DNA of 64,000 nt from Spartinivicinus marinus (GTDB lineage: Bacteria; Pseudomonadota; Gammaproteobacteria; Pseudomonadales; Zooshikellaceae): assembly GCF_026309355.1 (NCBI RefSeq), contig NZ_JAPJZK010000001.1, positions 1,550,001-1,614,000 of the forward strand, written 5' to 3'. The notes beneath the pieces are model-generated. The model was not told where the DNA came from. It worked only from the letters and a program-made list of their open reading frames with translations, and searched no databases. The translations under genes and the position numbers were made by a program. This document shows positions 39,355 to 46,656 of the stretch, piece by piece (position 1 is the first letter of the stretch; the number at the start of each line of letters is the position of its first letter).

Positions 39355-40134
39355 TTATGATGCCTCTTCTTTTGATTTAGTCGCATTTGTTACTTTTGTT
39401 AATATGCCTGCTTTACGTTTATCTTTCAGTCGATAGCTTTCTCCTTTAATATTGATTGTCGTTGAGTGATGAAGAAGCCGATCTAAAATGGCTGTTGCAA
39501 TCACTTGATCACCTAGCACATCACCCCAGTCAATAAAGCTTTTATTTGACGTCAGGATGATACTGGCTTTTTCATAGCGTCTGGCAATTAAGCGAAACAG
39601 CAAGCTCGCTTCTTGATGAGTTAATGGTAAATAGCCAATTTCATCCAGCACGAGTACCCGAGGGTAAATTAATTGTTGTAACTGACGATCCAGCCTATTT
39701 TCTAATTCCGCTTTTTTGAGTTTTGTCATTAATTGTTCAAAGCTAAGAAATAACACACGCTGGCCTGCTTCAGCCGCTTTAACCGCTAAGGCAATGGCTA
39801 AATGGGTTTTACCAACACCGGGAGGACCAAGTAGGACGACATTTTCAGCCTGCTCAATAAAACGAAGTGAGGTTAATTGACGAATCACTTTTTTATCTAT
39901 GCTGGGCTGAAAACTAAAATCAAATTGCTCTAATGACTTAACCCATGGTAATCGGGCCTGCGTGAGCCGTCCTTCTAGCCCTTTTTGATAACGGCCTGCC
40001 CATTCCACTTCCAATGCTTCGGTTAAAAACTCCTGTAAATTAAGGCTTTGTTGTGTGGCTTGTTCACAGACACTATCAAGCTGTAGGGGTAAATATTCAA
40101 ACCGGAGTCGTTCAAATAGTTGGCAGAGGTTCAT
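39355..40134 (-). CDS. istB: IS21 helper ATPase IstB
   Basis: IstB is the AAA+ protein that selects the target and assists IstA strand transfer. The 259 residues match. Walker A is LLGPPGVGKTHLA near residue 106 and Walker B is VLVLDEIGYLPL, followed by FRLIARRYEKASIILTSNKSF. It resembles DnaC. It overlaps istA by 23 bases, the typical coupled arrangement. Confidence 0.96.
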   Translation of the reverse strand: MNLCQLFERLRFEYLPLQLDSVCEQATQQSLNLQEFLTEALEVEWAGRYQKGLEGRLTQARLPWVKSLEQFDFSFQPSIDKKVIRQLTSLRFIEQAENVVLLGPPGVGKTHLAIALAVKAAEAGQRVLFLSFEQLMTKLKKAELENRLDRQLQQLIYPRVLVLDEIGYLPLTHQEASLLFRLIARRYEKASIILTSNKSFIDWGDVLGDQVIATAILDRLLHHSTTINIKGESYRLKDKRKAGILTKVTNATKSKEEAS

Positions 40135-41320
40135 CGATCACCTCCTGATAAATGGCTAAACTACGTTGCTCTACGGTACATTGAGCCCAGAGAGCACGAT
40201 GATGATCTGCTTGTGTTTGCCATCCTTGCTGTATCGGCTGCAGTAAATGCCTCGTCAGAAGTTGATGATTTTCTCCATCATAAATACGTAACTCACCGTC
40301 TAAGCTAATACGAATGATGACTTGTTTACCCACTTCAGAGTCCGGCACGCTATAGCGATTACCCGATACATCAATGTAGCCATCCCAATTGACCAAGCGA
40401 CTTTCACGGTAACTGGTGTCATAACGTTGCATAGGAAGGGGAATTAACGCCGTTTGCTCTTGGTGAAACCGTTCCATCACGGGCGCTTTGTAGGTGCCAT
40501 GAATACGCTGATCGGCTTCTGTTTGCAACCATTGTTGTGCCTGCTGATTTAAATGATCCAGGCTGTCAAATTGGCGATAACGCTGGAAAAAGTGGTGCTT
40601 AATATACCCCACCATCCGTTCATCCTTGCCTTTGGTTTGCGGGCGCCTTGGACGACAGGCTTTTGGCATAAAATCATAGTGACTGGCCATATCCAAAAAG
40701 CGTGGGTTAAAACGGACATGACCACCTGGGCTATGGGCTAATACTAAGGCTTTTTGATTATCAACAAGCACTTCCTGTGGAATGCCACCAAACCATTGGA
40801 AGCTGAGAATCAGGCTTTCTAGTGTATGCTCCGCATCCATACACTCTGTTGCCCAAAAATAAAAACGACGGGAGTAACCTAAAGTGTTAACTGAAAAATA
40901 AATTTTCTTTACTTGACCTGCAATGAGGGTCTCGATTTCTCCCCAGTCATGCTGCAACTGCTTCCCTGGTGGGGTTTCAAATCGTACCGTTGCTTTTGTT
41001 TTTCGTAATGGTCGCTTCGGTGTAATATAAGCGCGCAACAAACTGGTGCTGCCATCATAACCTAGCGCTACAATTTCACGAAAAATAACCACTGCATTCC
41101 AGACATCTTCTTGCAATAAACGATCAATCGTTGGCTTATAAGGATCGAGTTTACTGGGTTTTGGTTTGCGCGATTTTGATGGCGGCGATCCACCTTGCTG
41201 TAATACCCGCCTTACTGTTCTTTCACAACAGCCTACACGTTTAGCAATATCTTTTTGGTAAATCCCTTGGCGATGTAAGTGGATTATCATGTGATAGTCC
41301 TCCTGGCACAGCATGACCAC
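40112..41320 (-). CDS. istA: IS21 transposase IstA
   Basis: The DDE transposase of the element, 402 residues. It has an N-terminal helix-turn-helix (YQKDIAKRVGCCERTVRRVL), then the catalytic acidic residues in LQHDWGEIET, EVLVDNQKALV and KGKDERMVGYIKHHF, and a C-terminal SH3-like beta barrel (GNRYSVP). No frameshift or stop interrupts it. Confidence 0.96.
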   Translation of the reverse strand: MVMLCQEDYHMIIHLHRQGIYQKDIAKRVGCCERTVRRVLQQGGSPPSKSRKPKPSKLDPYKPTIDRLLQEDVWNAVVIFREIVALGYDGSTSLLRAYITPKRPLRKTKATVRFETPPGKQLQHDWGEIETLIAGQVKKIYFSVNTLGYSRRFYFWATECMDAEHTLESLILSFQWFGGIPQEVLVDNQKALVLAHSPGGHVRFNPRFLDMASHYDFMPKACRPRRPQTKGKDERMVGYIKHHFFQRYRQFDSLDHLNQQAQQWLQTEADQRIHGTYKAPVMERFHQEQTALIPLPMQRYDTSYRESRLVNWDGYIDVSGNRYSVPDSEVGKQVIIRISLDGELRIYDGENHQLLTRHLLQPIQQGWQTQADHHRALWAQCTVEQRSLAIYQEVIDEPLPTI

Positions 41321-41367
41321 ACTCCAGTGTTGGTGATATCACTAACAGCATGGTCGATTTAATGAGA

Positions 41368-41415
41368 GGACATTTTATTTTGGCAATCATAGGACTTTTA
41401 GCACTGGCACTGACA
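41368..41415. repeat. IS21 right terminal inverted repeat
   Basis: Reverse complement begins TGTCAGTGCCA and repeats the left-end pattern. It is followed directly by the second CAGG copy and the coding sequence of the interrupted gene. Confidence 0.88.
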
Positions 41416-41826
41416 CAGGAAATCCTCTGGACCTCCATTCATATAGGGTGGCGGTGAAACAGGCTTAAATACTGTAGGCATTGGCTCACTAACTGAAATA
41501 TAGTTCAATACAAAACCAAGTTCTTGAACCACATTCCAAGAAAAATTATTTGAAATGTCGATATTTAACTTTACCCACCAATATGCGTCTTCAGTCACCT
41601 TGCTAGATATCACAATAACACCAGGCAACTTATTTAAATAAGTAACTAAAATAGGAAGACCTGCTTTAAGCTTCTTTTTATCGATAAATTCTGAAGGTGG
41701 TGTAATCCCATCGAGTTTTTTGATGATATGAGCTGAGAGACTAATATTTGCATCAAAAGCTTCTTTTTCTAAAGCCTTTCTAAGTTTTTTGGGTAAATTA
41801 ATTTCTAGCACTCTTGCTCCTTATAC

Positions 41827-41882
41827 GTGTAACGTCGTGATAATGGGCGCTTTTTGGAATCCGGTTGATCATTTTGTTATGT
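41827..41882 (-). other. attC-like site A
   Basis: On the minus strand it runs from ACATAAC (RYYYAAC-like) to GTTACAC (GTTRRRY-like) over 56 bases. The inner boxes TGATCA and TTATCA are partly complementary, as in a folded attC. It lies 22 bases after the DUF5713 stop and 16 bases before the next cassette gene. The consensus fit is imperfect. Confidence 0.5.
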
Positions 41883-41903
41883 GTTTGAGTTATATTATCG
41901 ACT

Positions 41904-42242
41904 CTACCAATCTCTTGGTGCAATAAGTTCTTCTATATCTGCTTCAAAGCCATATGATATCGATATGTTCTCAATATCAACACCAATACAGTCTCTAGCA
42001 GCAGTTTCTATTTCACTATCGTTCTCTTCAAACTCTTCGGCTAGATCATTAAACTCTTCTGTAGCAGCATGCGTCAGTTGATATAATTCTTCTAGATTAC
42101 TTGGTGCTTTATCCTCCATTTGCTTGCATAATCTAATAAGAATTTCTTTACCTTTATCTACCAAATGGTTTGGAAAGTAACCATTTTTATACATATCCGC
42201 AAGAAATTTATAGTCCGCCATTTTTTCATTTTTAAGGCTCAT
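41904..42242 (-). CDS. DUF5713 family protein
   Basis: A 112-residue acidic protein. YKFLADMYKNGYFPNHLVDKGKEILIRLC, LYQLTHAATEEFNDLAEEFEEND and the C-terminal IEELIAPRDW match my recollection of DUF5713. The function is unknown; relatives are often found in variable regions and among cassettes or immunity-like genes. A strong AAGGAG precedes the ATG. It is followed within 22 bases by attC-like site A, which supports a cassette origin. Confidence 0.75.
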   Translation of the reverse strand: MSLKNEKMADYKFLADMYKNGYFPNHLVDKGKEILIRLCKQMEDKAPSNLEELYQLTHAATEEFNDLAEEFEENDSEIETAARDCIGVDIENISISYGFEADIEELIAPRDW

Positions 42243-42273
42243 ATCTATTCTCCTTGATCGGTCTTATATTTAC

Positions 42274-42368
42274 ACATAACGATTTGCTTTGCTTTGCTTT
42301 GCTTTGCTTTGCTTTGCAGTACAGCATGCTGCATCCGGTGGAGGCCGAACAACAGCAACTTGTTAGGC
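42274..42368 (-). other. attC-like site B with a pentanucleotide array
   Basis: On the minus strand a perfect RYYYAAC box, GCCTAAC, starts 2 bases after a cassette-gene stop, and GTTATGT closes the site 95 bases on. The outer arms pair as CAGCAACTT-GTTAGGC against AAGCAAATC-GTTATGT. Part of the loop is the TTTGC array described separately. Confidence 0.55.
42283..42317 (+). repeat. Seven tandem TTTGC units
   Basis: Seven perfect copies of TTTGC in a row, a slippage-prone microsatellite, placed inside attC-like site B between its arms. Confidence 0.95.
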
Positions 42369-42370
42369 TT

Positions 42371-42490
42371 TTATGCAGATAGTCCACGGATCAATGGCTC
42401 CCTATATTCATGATCTTTTTCATTCCAAAATACATACCCATTATTTAGGTCTAGTTTGAAAAAGGATTCAGTAAATCGCCATCTTGATCT
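42371..42490 (-). pseudogene. 3' fragment of a cassette gene
   Basis: A frame without a start: RFTESFFKLDLNNGYVFW followed by NEKDHEYREPLIRGLSA and a stop. It resembles a normal protein C-terminus but is cut upstream by a stop. An adjacent frame (HHNQRFARDQDGD) may be the frameshifted continuation. It ends 2 bases before site B, as a cassette gene should. The IS6-like remnant lies just beyond and may have caused the loss. The family is unknown. Confidence 0.55.
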
Positions 42491-42540
42491 CTAGCAAATC
42501 TCTGGTTGTGATGAGATGGACGCCTCCATCAACCGGAGTC

Positions 42541-42868
42541 GCAATGCCCAAACCATCTTAATTAATATGGATAAAAGTAGTGCTAATAAATCTGCAATAA
42601 AGGCTTATAATGAAGCGTGTGATCACCCCATTGAAGTACAACTGGTTAAATAACTTAATTATCTTGTTAAGAAAGATCATTGGTCGATTAAACACATCAT
42701 CGATCCGTGCTAGGATTTCAAAAGATTCATGCAATACAATAAACACTCACAGGCATTGAACTCATGCATGTTAAAAAATTATAGATAAAACAACAATATC
42801 GTGGTGAATTATCAACCACTGAAATATTTTATGCATTAACAAGACAAGTCTGCCAAAATAAATGAGAC
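42541..42868 (+). pseudogene. Decayed IS6-like transposase remnant (right side of island)
   Basis: On the plus strand, with two in-frame stops, the sequence reads NMDKSSANKSAIKAYNEACD, then LNYLVKKDHWSIKHIIDP and near the end YRGELSTTEIFYALTRQV. This matches the order of the last third of IS6-family DDE transposases (DKSGANKAAI, LNNIVEQDHR, YALAG-like). The catalytic glutamate has become lysine. A 62-codon frame on the other strand here is only its shadow. Confidence 0.65.
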
Positions 42869-42886
42869 CTTAAATTAATTCAATAT

Positions 42887-43387
42887 TTACAACACAATCA
42901 ATTTCTCCAAATAATTAAAAAAATGTTCAATTGTTTTTTCTTGAGTGGCTCCATAGCAATCTTTATTCTGGTATCTAAATGTTTGTGATATATCACCAAT
43001 ACAGATCTCTATCCTTTTCTTATTTCTGTCAATAGTCACAGTATTGATTCCAGAATAAGGCATAAAATCTGTTAAATTATAATGTGTTTCACCTTCATAT
43101 CGCTTCATAGTTTGTGTAAATGGGTTGGTTGTAGTAGGAATTAAATACATCCCATCTAAATTATACGCAAAGACCCATATATGCTGTGCATTCAAAGAAT
43201 TGTCTAAGAGATTAATAACATCAAAGTTTGTATTTCTAAGGATTGGTATTTCATTACGTACATATTCTGTCATAACACTCCGAGCTTTTCCTTGTGAATG
43301 TTTACCCTTTATAGTCAAGAATACCATCACAAATCCGCCAACTAAAAGAATAATTAGCGGTATTAATAATAAATTATTGTCCATCAC
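42887..43387 (-). CDS. Single-pass membrane protein of unknown function
   Basis: About 165 residues, with one N-terminal helix (LLLIPLIILLVGGFVMVFLTI) and a cytoplasmic or periplasmic remainder. The latter includes NTNFDVINLLDNSLNAQHIW, GMYLIPTTTNPFTQTMKRYEGE and RFQNKDCYG-like residues, suggesting a beta-rich fold that I do not recognise. The start is GTG 43387 or the adjoining ATG 43384. It lies 15 bases after the DUF1266 gene, so the two are probably co-expressed. Confidence 0.7.
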   Translation of the reverse strand: MMDNNLLLIPLIILLVGGFVMVFLTIKGKHSQGKARSVMTEYVRNEIPILRNTNFDVINLLDNSLNAQHIWVFAYNLDGMYLIPTTTNPFTQTMKRYEGETHYNLTDFMPYSGINTVTIDRNKKRIEICIGDISQTFRYQNKDCYGATQEKTIEHFFNYLEKLIVL

Positions 43388-43402
43388 AATCTCTTAATTG
43401 TA

Positions 43403-44122
43403 TTAAAACTTATATTTCAACCAAGGACTATCTTGATCTATAAGTAAATCTTTTATAATGCTCACAATACCTCTCAAAGTCATGCTATTTCCGCACCACA
43501 TACTTCTTCCAATAATATAGCCAACAGCAAACTCTTCCCAATCAGAGTAATCTTTTCTACACCTTTCAGCTGAAAACATTATATTTTCCCATGCTTCCTC
43601 TTCATTCAAGTAACCACACTCATAACAGCAACGAGAGACTAAAACTAATCGTCCCAGATCCCATGCTATGATAGATTTTCTGCCTAAGTCGGAAGCTTGT
43701 TCTATAAAGTTGTTTTCAACCAAAAATTCAAGGGTATCTTGAAGCGAATGTATATAGGTGTATGCCCTTTTTTTTTCACTTTCTTCTAAAAGAAAATCCT
43801 GAATAGTTGAAGATTCTCCAGCAACAAACTTTTTAATTGCATCAAAATATACACTGTGGCCTCTTTCTTTAAGCCAGCTCAACACTTCTAATGCTGACTC
43901 TCTATCTACTATAGAATAATAATCTGCCAAATTCTGTCGTACTTCTGTAAGGTCAGCCCCTGTATCTAAACTATCACAATAGTACATAACTTGTTCTGAA
44001 TTAATTGCTCCAATATTCAATGCAAGAATCTGCTCTTGGAACAAGTTGCTTGCCGTTGGATTCTTTTGATATTTTTTATGAGTTACTATCTTGATCATTT
44101 TTTTTAAAAAATGTATTGACAT
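43403..44122 (-). CDS. DUF1266 family protein
   Basis: A 239-residue soluble protein with the DUF1266 pattern in order: ALNIGAINSEQVMYYCDSLD, then RESALEVLSWLKERGHSVYF, AWDLGRLVLVSRCCYECGYL, EEEAWENI, DWEEFAVGYIIGRSMWCG and the closing DSPWLKYKF. E. coli YbeR and YbeU belong to this family; the molecular role is unknown, and members often sit in variable loci. It has a strong GAGAGGTGGA before the ATG and is followed closely by the membrane protein. Confidence 0.85.
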   Translation of the reverse strand: MSIHFLKKMIKIVTHKKYQKNPTASNLFQEQILALNIGAINSEQVMYYCDSLDTGADLTEVRQNLADYYSIVDRESALEVLSWLKERGHSVYFDAIKKFVAGESSTIQDFLLEESEKKRAYTYIHSLQDTLEFLVENNFIEQASDLGRKSIIAWDLGRLVLVSRCCYECGYLNEEEAWENIMFSAERCRKDYSDWEEFAVGYIIGRSMWCGNSMTLRGIVSIIKDLLIDQDSPWLKYKF

Positions 44123-44248
44123 AAACTTCCACCTCTCATGATACGTTTAAATAACCACCAGTGTAGTATGGTTGAAGGAGTTATTTTTCTGGTTGTGTGC
44201 AAATATTGAATTAGTTAAAACAACTTTTCTTTGGACAGACTTATCCTG

Positions 44249-44267
44249 TTAATGCATAATGTAGGTT
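44249..44267 (+). repeat. 19-bp direct repeat, copy 1
   Basis: TTAATGCATAATGTAGGTT, identical to 45055-45073. The two copies flank the next cassette gene 806 bases apart. This copy touches the closing box of attC-like site C. Confidence 0.9.
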
Positions 44268-44346
44268 TAATTGGGGTGCTAGCAGCCCCTGGGTCATCGT
44301 TTCAGAAGAAGCAATTTTTGGGTCCGTGTGCAGCCGATTGTTAGAC
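44265..44346 (-). other. attC-like site C
   Basis: On the minus strand a perfect GTCTAAC box lies 4 bases after the gene stop, and ATTAAAC (one mismatch to GTTRRRY) closes it 82 bases on. The adjoining CGGCTG and CTAGCACCCC could pair in part. The centre also has a GGGGTGCTAGCAGCCCC near-palindrome. Confidence 0.45.
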
Positions 44347-44350
44347 ACTT

Positions 44351-44947
44351 CTATGCAATCTGCTCAATTCTGCACTTTTGACAAAGTGGATAATTATTAA
44401 CCAATTCAGAAATTTGAGATTTCATTAGAGAGTATGATGTACCGTATAAATAGAAAGCCGTTTCTGTTGGGCCTTGCCAATAACTAAATACCTTACCCAC
44501 ACCTTGAGTGAGTCGGTCAAGTTCACTATAGACATGATTTGAGTCAGTATTTTCATAAACCTCTGCGTCCAAGTCTGTGCCATTTAGATAGATTGCTAAA
44601 CCCTCTAAGTTGCCAAACTCTATTTCAGTATCAGTTAATTCTATTTTTAGTTTTGAGCCTTTGGGAACTCCCATTTGCTCAAACGACGATTTAATTAACT
44701 CAACTGTCGAGTTATCAGATTCATTAACTTGTATTTCTATATCGCAATATTCAATTTCACCAGATCCTGATAGAAGTGTACCACCACCAGAAACTTTTCC
44801 TTTTGATTCTTTTGAAAGAATATCATACAGAGGATCTTCATAAATCTCGCCTCTATGTATAGGTTGAAGGCGGGCATTTACCATGACGACAATGAACTGC
44901 GGTTCAATTTCTACTGCCTTTTCTTTCTTCTTGAATAGACCAAGCAA
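44351..44947 (-). CDS. Cassette-type protein of unknown function with C-terminal CxxC
   Basis: About 198 residues. The opening LFKKKEKAVEIEPQFIVVMV, the NARLQPIHRGEIYEDPL segment and the end YPLCQKCRIEQIA look familiar from small proteins of integron cassettes, though I cannot name a family. I choose TTG 44947 because AGAGGAG stands 8 bases ahead; the GTG at 44971 would add 8 residues and lacks spacing. The CxxC near the end may bind metal. attC-like site C follows the stop by 4 bases. Confidence 0.7.
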   Translation of the reverse strand: MLGLFKKKEKAVEIEPQFIVVMVNARLQPIHRGEIYEDPLYDILSKESKGKVSGGGTLLSGSGEIEYCDIEIQVNESDNSTVELIKSSFEQMGVPKGSKLKIELTDTEIEFGNLEGLAIYLNGTDLDAEVYENTDSNHVYSELDRLTQGVGKVFSYWQGPTETAFYLYGTSYSLMKSQISELVNNYPLCQKCRIEQIA

Positions 44948-45054
44948 ATCTAAAACTCCTCTATATGACACTCCTTAGCTAAAGATAACCTACCAATTAA
45001 ATAATAATTTCTAACAGAAATGTCGTAGGCTAATCATGGTGTATGCCACACTTT

Positions 45055-45073
45055 TTAATGCATAATGTAGGTT
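45055..45073 (+). repeat. 19-bp direct repeat, copy 2
   Basis: Identical to 44249-44267. It lies about 110 bases upstream of the gene at 44947, as copy 1 lies downstream, so the pair frames one cassette-like unit. Confidence 0.9.
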
Positions 45074-45185
45074 GCTCAGGTACCAAATATTGATTTATTA
45101 ATGAGCGATTCAACAAAACCCCCAGAATTATGGACAGCTTATTCAATTACGTCAAAGTTTATTGCATTATCGGCGACAATCACAG

Positions 45186-45213
45186 AGTACTGTCGGCGTC
45201 AGCCGACAGTACT
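45186..45213 (-). terminator. Perfect 12-bp hairpin after the small exported protein gene
   Basis: AGTACTGTCGGC and its exact complement flank a 4-base loop, 16 bases after the stop of the next gene. There is no T tract, so it may be a factor-assisted terminator or a boundary of the cassette region. Confidence 0.55.
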
Positions 45214-45229
45214 AGGTTGGCTTCAGATT

Positions 45230-45499
45230 TTAACCTTTTACTTTTTCGAGCAACTCATCGTATTTTTTGCAAAGAGCGGAATAAGAGCCTTTCGTATTAG
45301 CGGCTTGCACTTGCAGGTCTTGCAAAGCTTGCATAATCTCCTGCATTTTGGCTGGATTAGTTGCAGCCAGTGACTGCATGGCTGTAGCTGCTTCCATACC
45401 CTTTTGTTGCATTTCCTCGGGGGTACAGTTGTGCTCTCCTGCCTGAGCGGATGAAGCAATGACAGTGGCTGCAAACAGGAGTACGATAAGTTTTTTCAT
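45230..45499 (-). CDS. Small exported helical protein
   Basis: An 89-residue protein with a clear signal peptide (cleavage after AQA near residue 20) and a mature part of about 69 residues predicted to be helical. It has two cysteines (HNCTPEEMQQK and ALCKKYDELL) that could form a disulphide in the periplasm. The ATG follows AAGGAAACCCC. I do not recognise the family. It is the first gene on this side that lacks cassette features. Confidence 0.75.
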   Translation of the reverse strand: MKKLIVLLFAATVIASSAQAGEHNCTPEEMQQKGMEAATAMQSLAATNPAKMQEIMQALQDLQVQAANTKGSYSALCKKYDELLEKVKG

Positions 45500-45861
45500 G
45501 GGGTTTCCTTTCTAGTAAAAGGGCATAAGAAAAATAAAAGGTGTTTTTCAATATTATATTATGGATATAACTAAGTAAACGAATATCATGAGCAGTTCAT
45601 TCAAACAGAGCCTTTCACTGATGATGATAACATCCATAAGTTGAGGCTGTTTATATTTTAAGCTACTCCTAGTAACCAATAGTATATTAATAAACACACT
45701 TCTTTTTAAAACGACGGTAAAGACATTCAGTAACAGTGTTACCATAAAGTCAGTCTTTACCATTACTACTACAGATTAAACTTTTTTATTAAACAACTAT
45801 GTATTTGACAAAATTTACACTTGATATGTGTTATCAAAGGAGTACGATAAAAATATAAAAC
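45500..45861. other. Intergenic region with a possible IS5-like trace
   Basis: About 360 bases. No intact gene. Across several minus-strand frames, YGNTVTECLYRRFKKKCV and then QLMDVIIISERL resemble, in order, the middle of IS5-type transposases. This is a weak trace only. Confidence 0.25.
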
Positions 45862-46173
45862 CTACTGACCTGTTACTATTACACAACTACTACCGTAAAA
45901 AGGAAAAAAACCTTTAGTATGATAATCTGCAGTTGCTATTCTAGAAATACCTCCATTAGTTTTTGCTGTTTCAATAGAAGCATCTCCCTCGTTGATTAAT
46001 CCGATAATAGTTGTTGCACAGGCTTCGCCCTTTTTACTTCCTGTCAAGCCAGTAGCTGTGATTGGCCCTTTAACGTCAGTAATTAAACCAACACTGACAG
46101 GAGACATGCCCGTTGCGCAACCAGTTAACATAGCAACTGAAGCAATAGTGGCAGTCATGATTAGTTTTTTCAT
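45862..46173 (-). CDS. TRL-like lipoprotein
   Basis: A 103-residue lipoprotein: the lipobox LTGC puts the acylated cysteine at C19. The mature part, with VGLITDVKGPITATG, KKGEACATTIIGLINEGDASIETA and GGISRIATADYHTKG, matches the TRL family first seen beside tRNA genes. The function is unknown. AGGAAAATACCCA stands before the ATG. It is probably sorted to the outer membrane, since residue +2 is Ala. Confidence 0.8.
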   Translation of the reverse strand: MKKLIMTATIASVAMLTGCATGMSPVSVGLITDVKGPITATGLTGSKKGEACATTIIGLINEGDASIETAKTNGGISRIATADYHTKGFFPFYGSSCVIVTGQ

Positions 46174-46656
46174 TGGGTATTTTCCTTCTTCTTTTACCTA
46201 ACTAATGGAAATAATAAATATCTTTTATTTTCCATAAAACAAAGCTGGCAACATAAGTTGGCTTGCACAAAACGCATTCAACTTGAATACAAAGCAATCA
46301 TATTATTTATATAAAACTATAGATAGTAATGACATTATAATTAGTGCTAGTGCATGTTGCTACAGGATTGTAATATACAACAAGCCTAAATAAAAAGTAA
46401 AGAATTAAGTAACAATTTATATTTATTTATGATTCCTCGGAGAGAAACCAAACTTTATAACTATTTACAGACACACTTTATACATGTATATAAGCGCCTG
46501 GTAGAATACAATCTAAATGCCCTAGACTTTAGTCTAATCACTAGCACAGAATTATATATTTTTAATAAACATCGATTCGCATTATCTTTGAAAACTCTGA
46601 CAGCCTAATCTCAACTGGCTAGCTTTATTGTTGAGGACAACGAGTATACCAATTAA
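46174..46656. other. Intergenic region, nothing recognised
   Basis: About 480 AT-rich bases between the TRL gene and the next gene. It includes a 14-base palindrome TAGACTTTAGTCTA at 46523-46536, without other features. No RNA gene is evident. Confidence 0.4.

Larger units (their letters stand above)
39293..41415. mobile_element. IS21-family insertion sequence, complete
   Basis: A 2123-bp element bounded by TGTCA...TGACA inverted ends and flanked by a 4-bp CAGG duplication (39289-39292 and 41416-41419). It holds istA and istB with a 23-base overlap. The ends are about 48 bases long and match at most positions, with two related inner units each, as in IS21 ends. Both genes are intact, so the copy may still be active. 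The small clean target duplication and the restorable host gene suggest recent insertion. Confidence 0.92.
39175..41811 (-). pseudogene. Cassette gene interrupted by an IS21-family element
   Basis: The 5' part (41416-41811, GTG start with AAGGAG ahead) encodes an RHH-like start LEINLPKKLRKALEKEAF and a domain with WNVVQELGFVLNYISVSEP and PPPYMNGGPEDFL. The insertion follows directly. The 3' part lies at 39175-39292. Deleting the element and one CAGG copy gives an exact in-frame 169-residue protein continuing SWVIESTYNYIDPLWVQE to QWESE. In the present sequence the frame reads a few residues into the IS and stops. The family and function are unknown to me; the N-terminus suggests a DNA-binding antitoxin-like segment, an inference. 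Confidence 0.85.

Noticed and set aside
42283-42317. Short tandem repeat considered as a CRISPR array
   Set aside because: Units are only 5 bases with no spacers, so it is a microsatellite.
42558-42746. A 62-codon minus-strand frame with hydrophobic content
   Set aside because: It is antisense to the IS6-like transposase remnant, whose plus-strand reading fits a known protein order much better.
45101-45373. A 90-codon plus-strand frame
   Set aside because: It spans the hairpin and lies antisense to the better supported exported-protein gene; it has no family look.
45554-45763. A 69-codon minus-strand hydrophobic frame as a gene
   Set aside because: No ribosome-binding site or family; the region reads better as a decayed IS trace.
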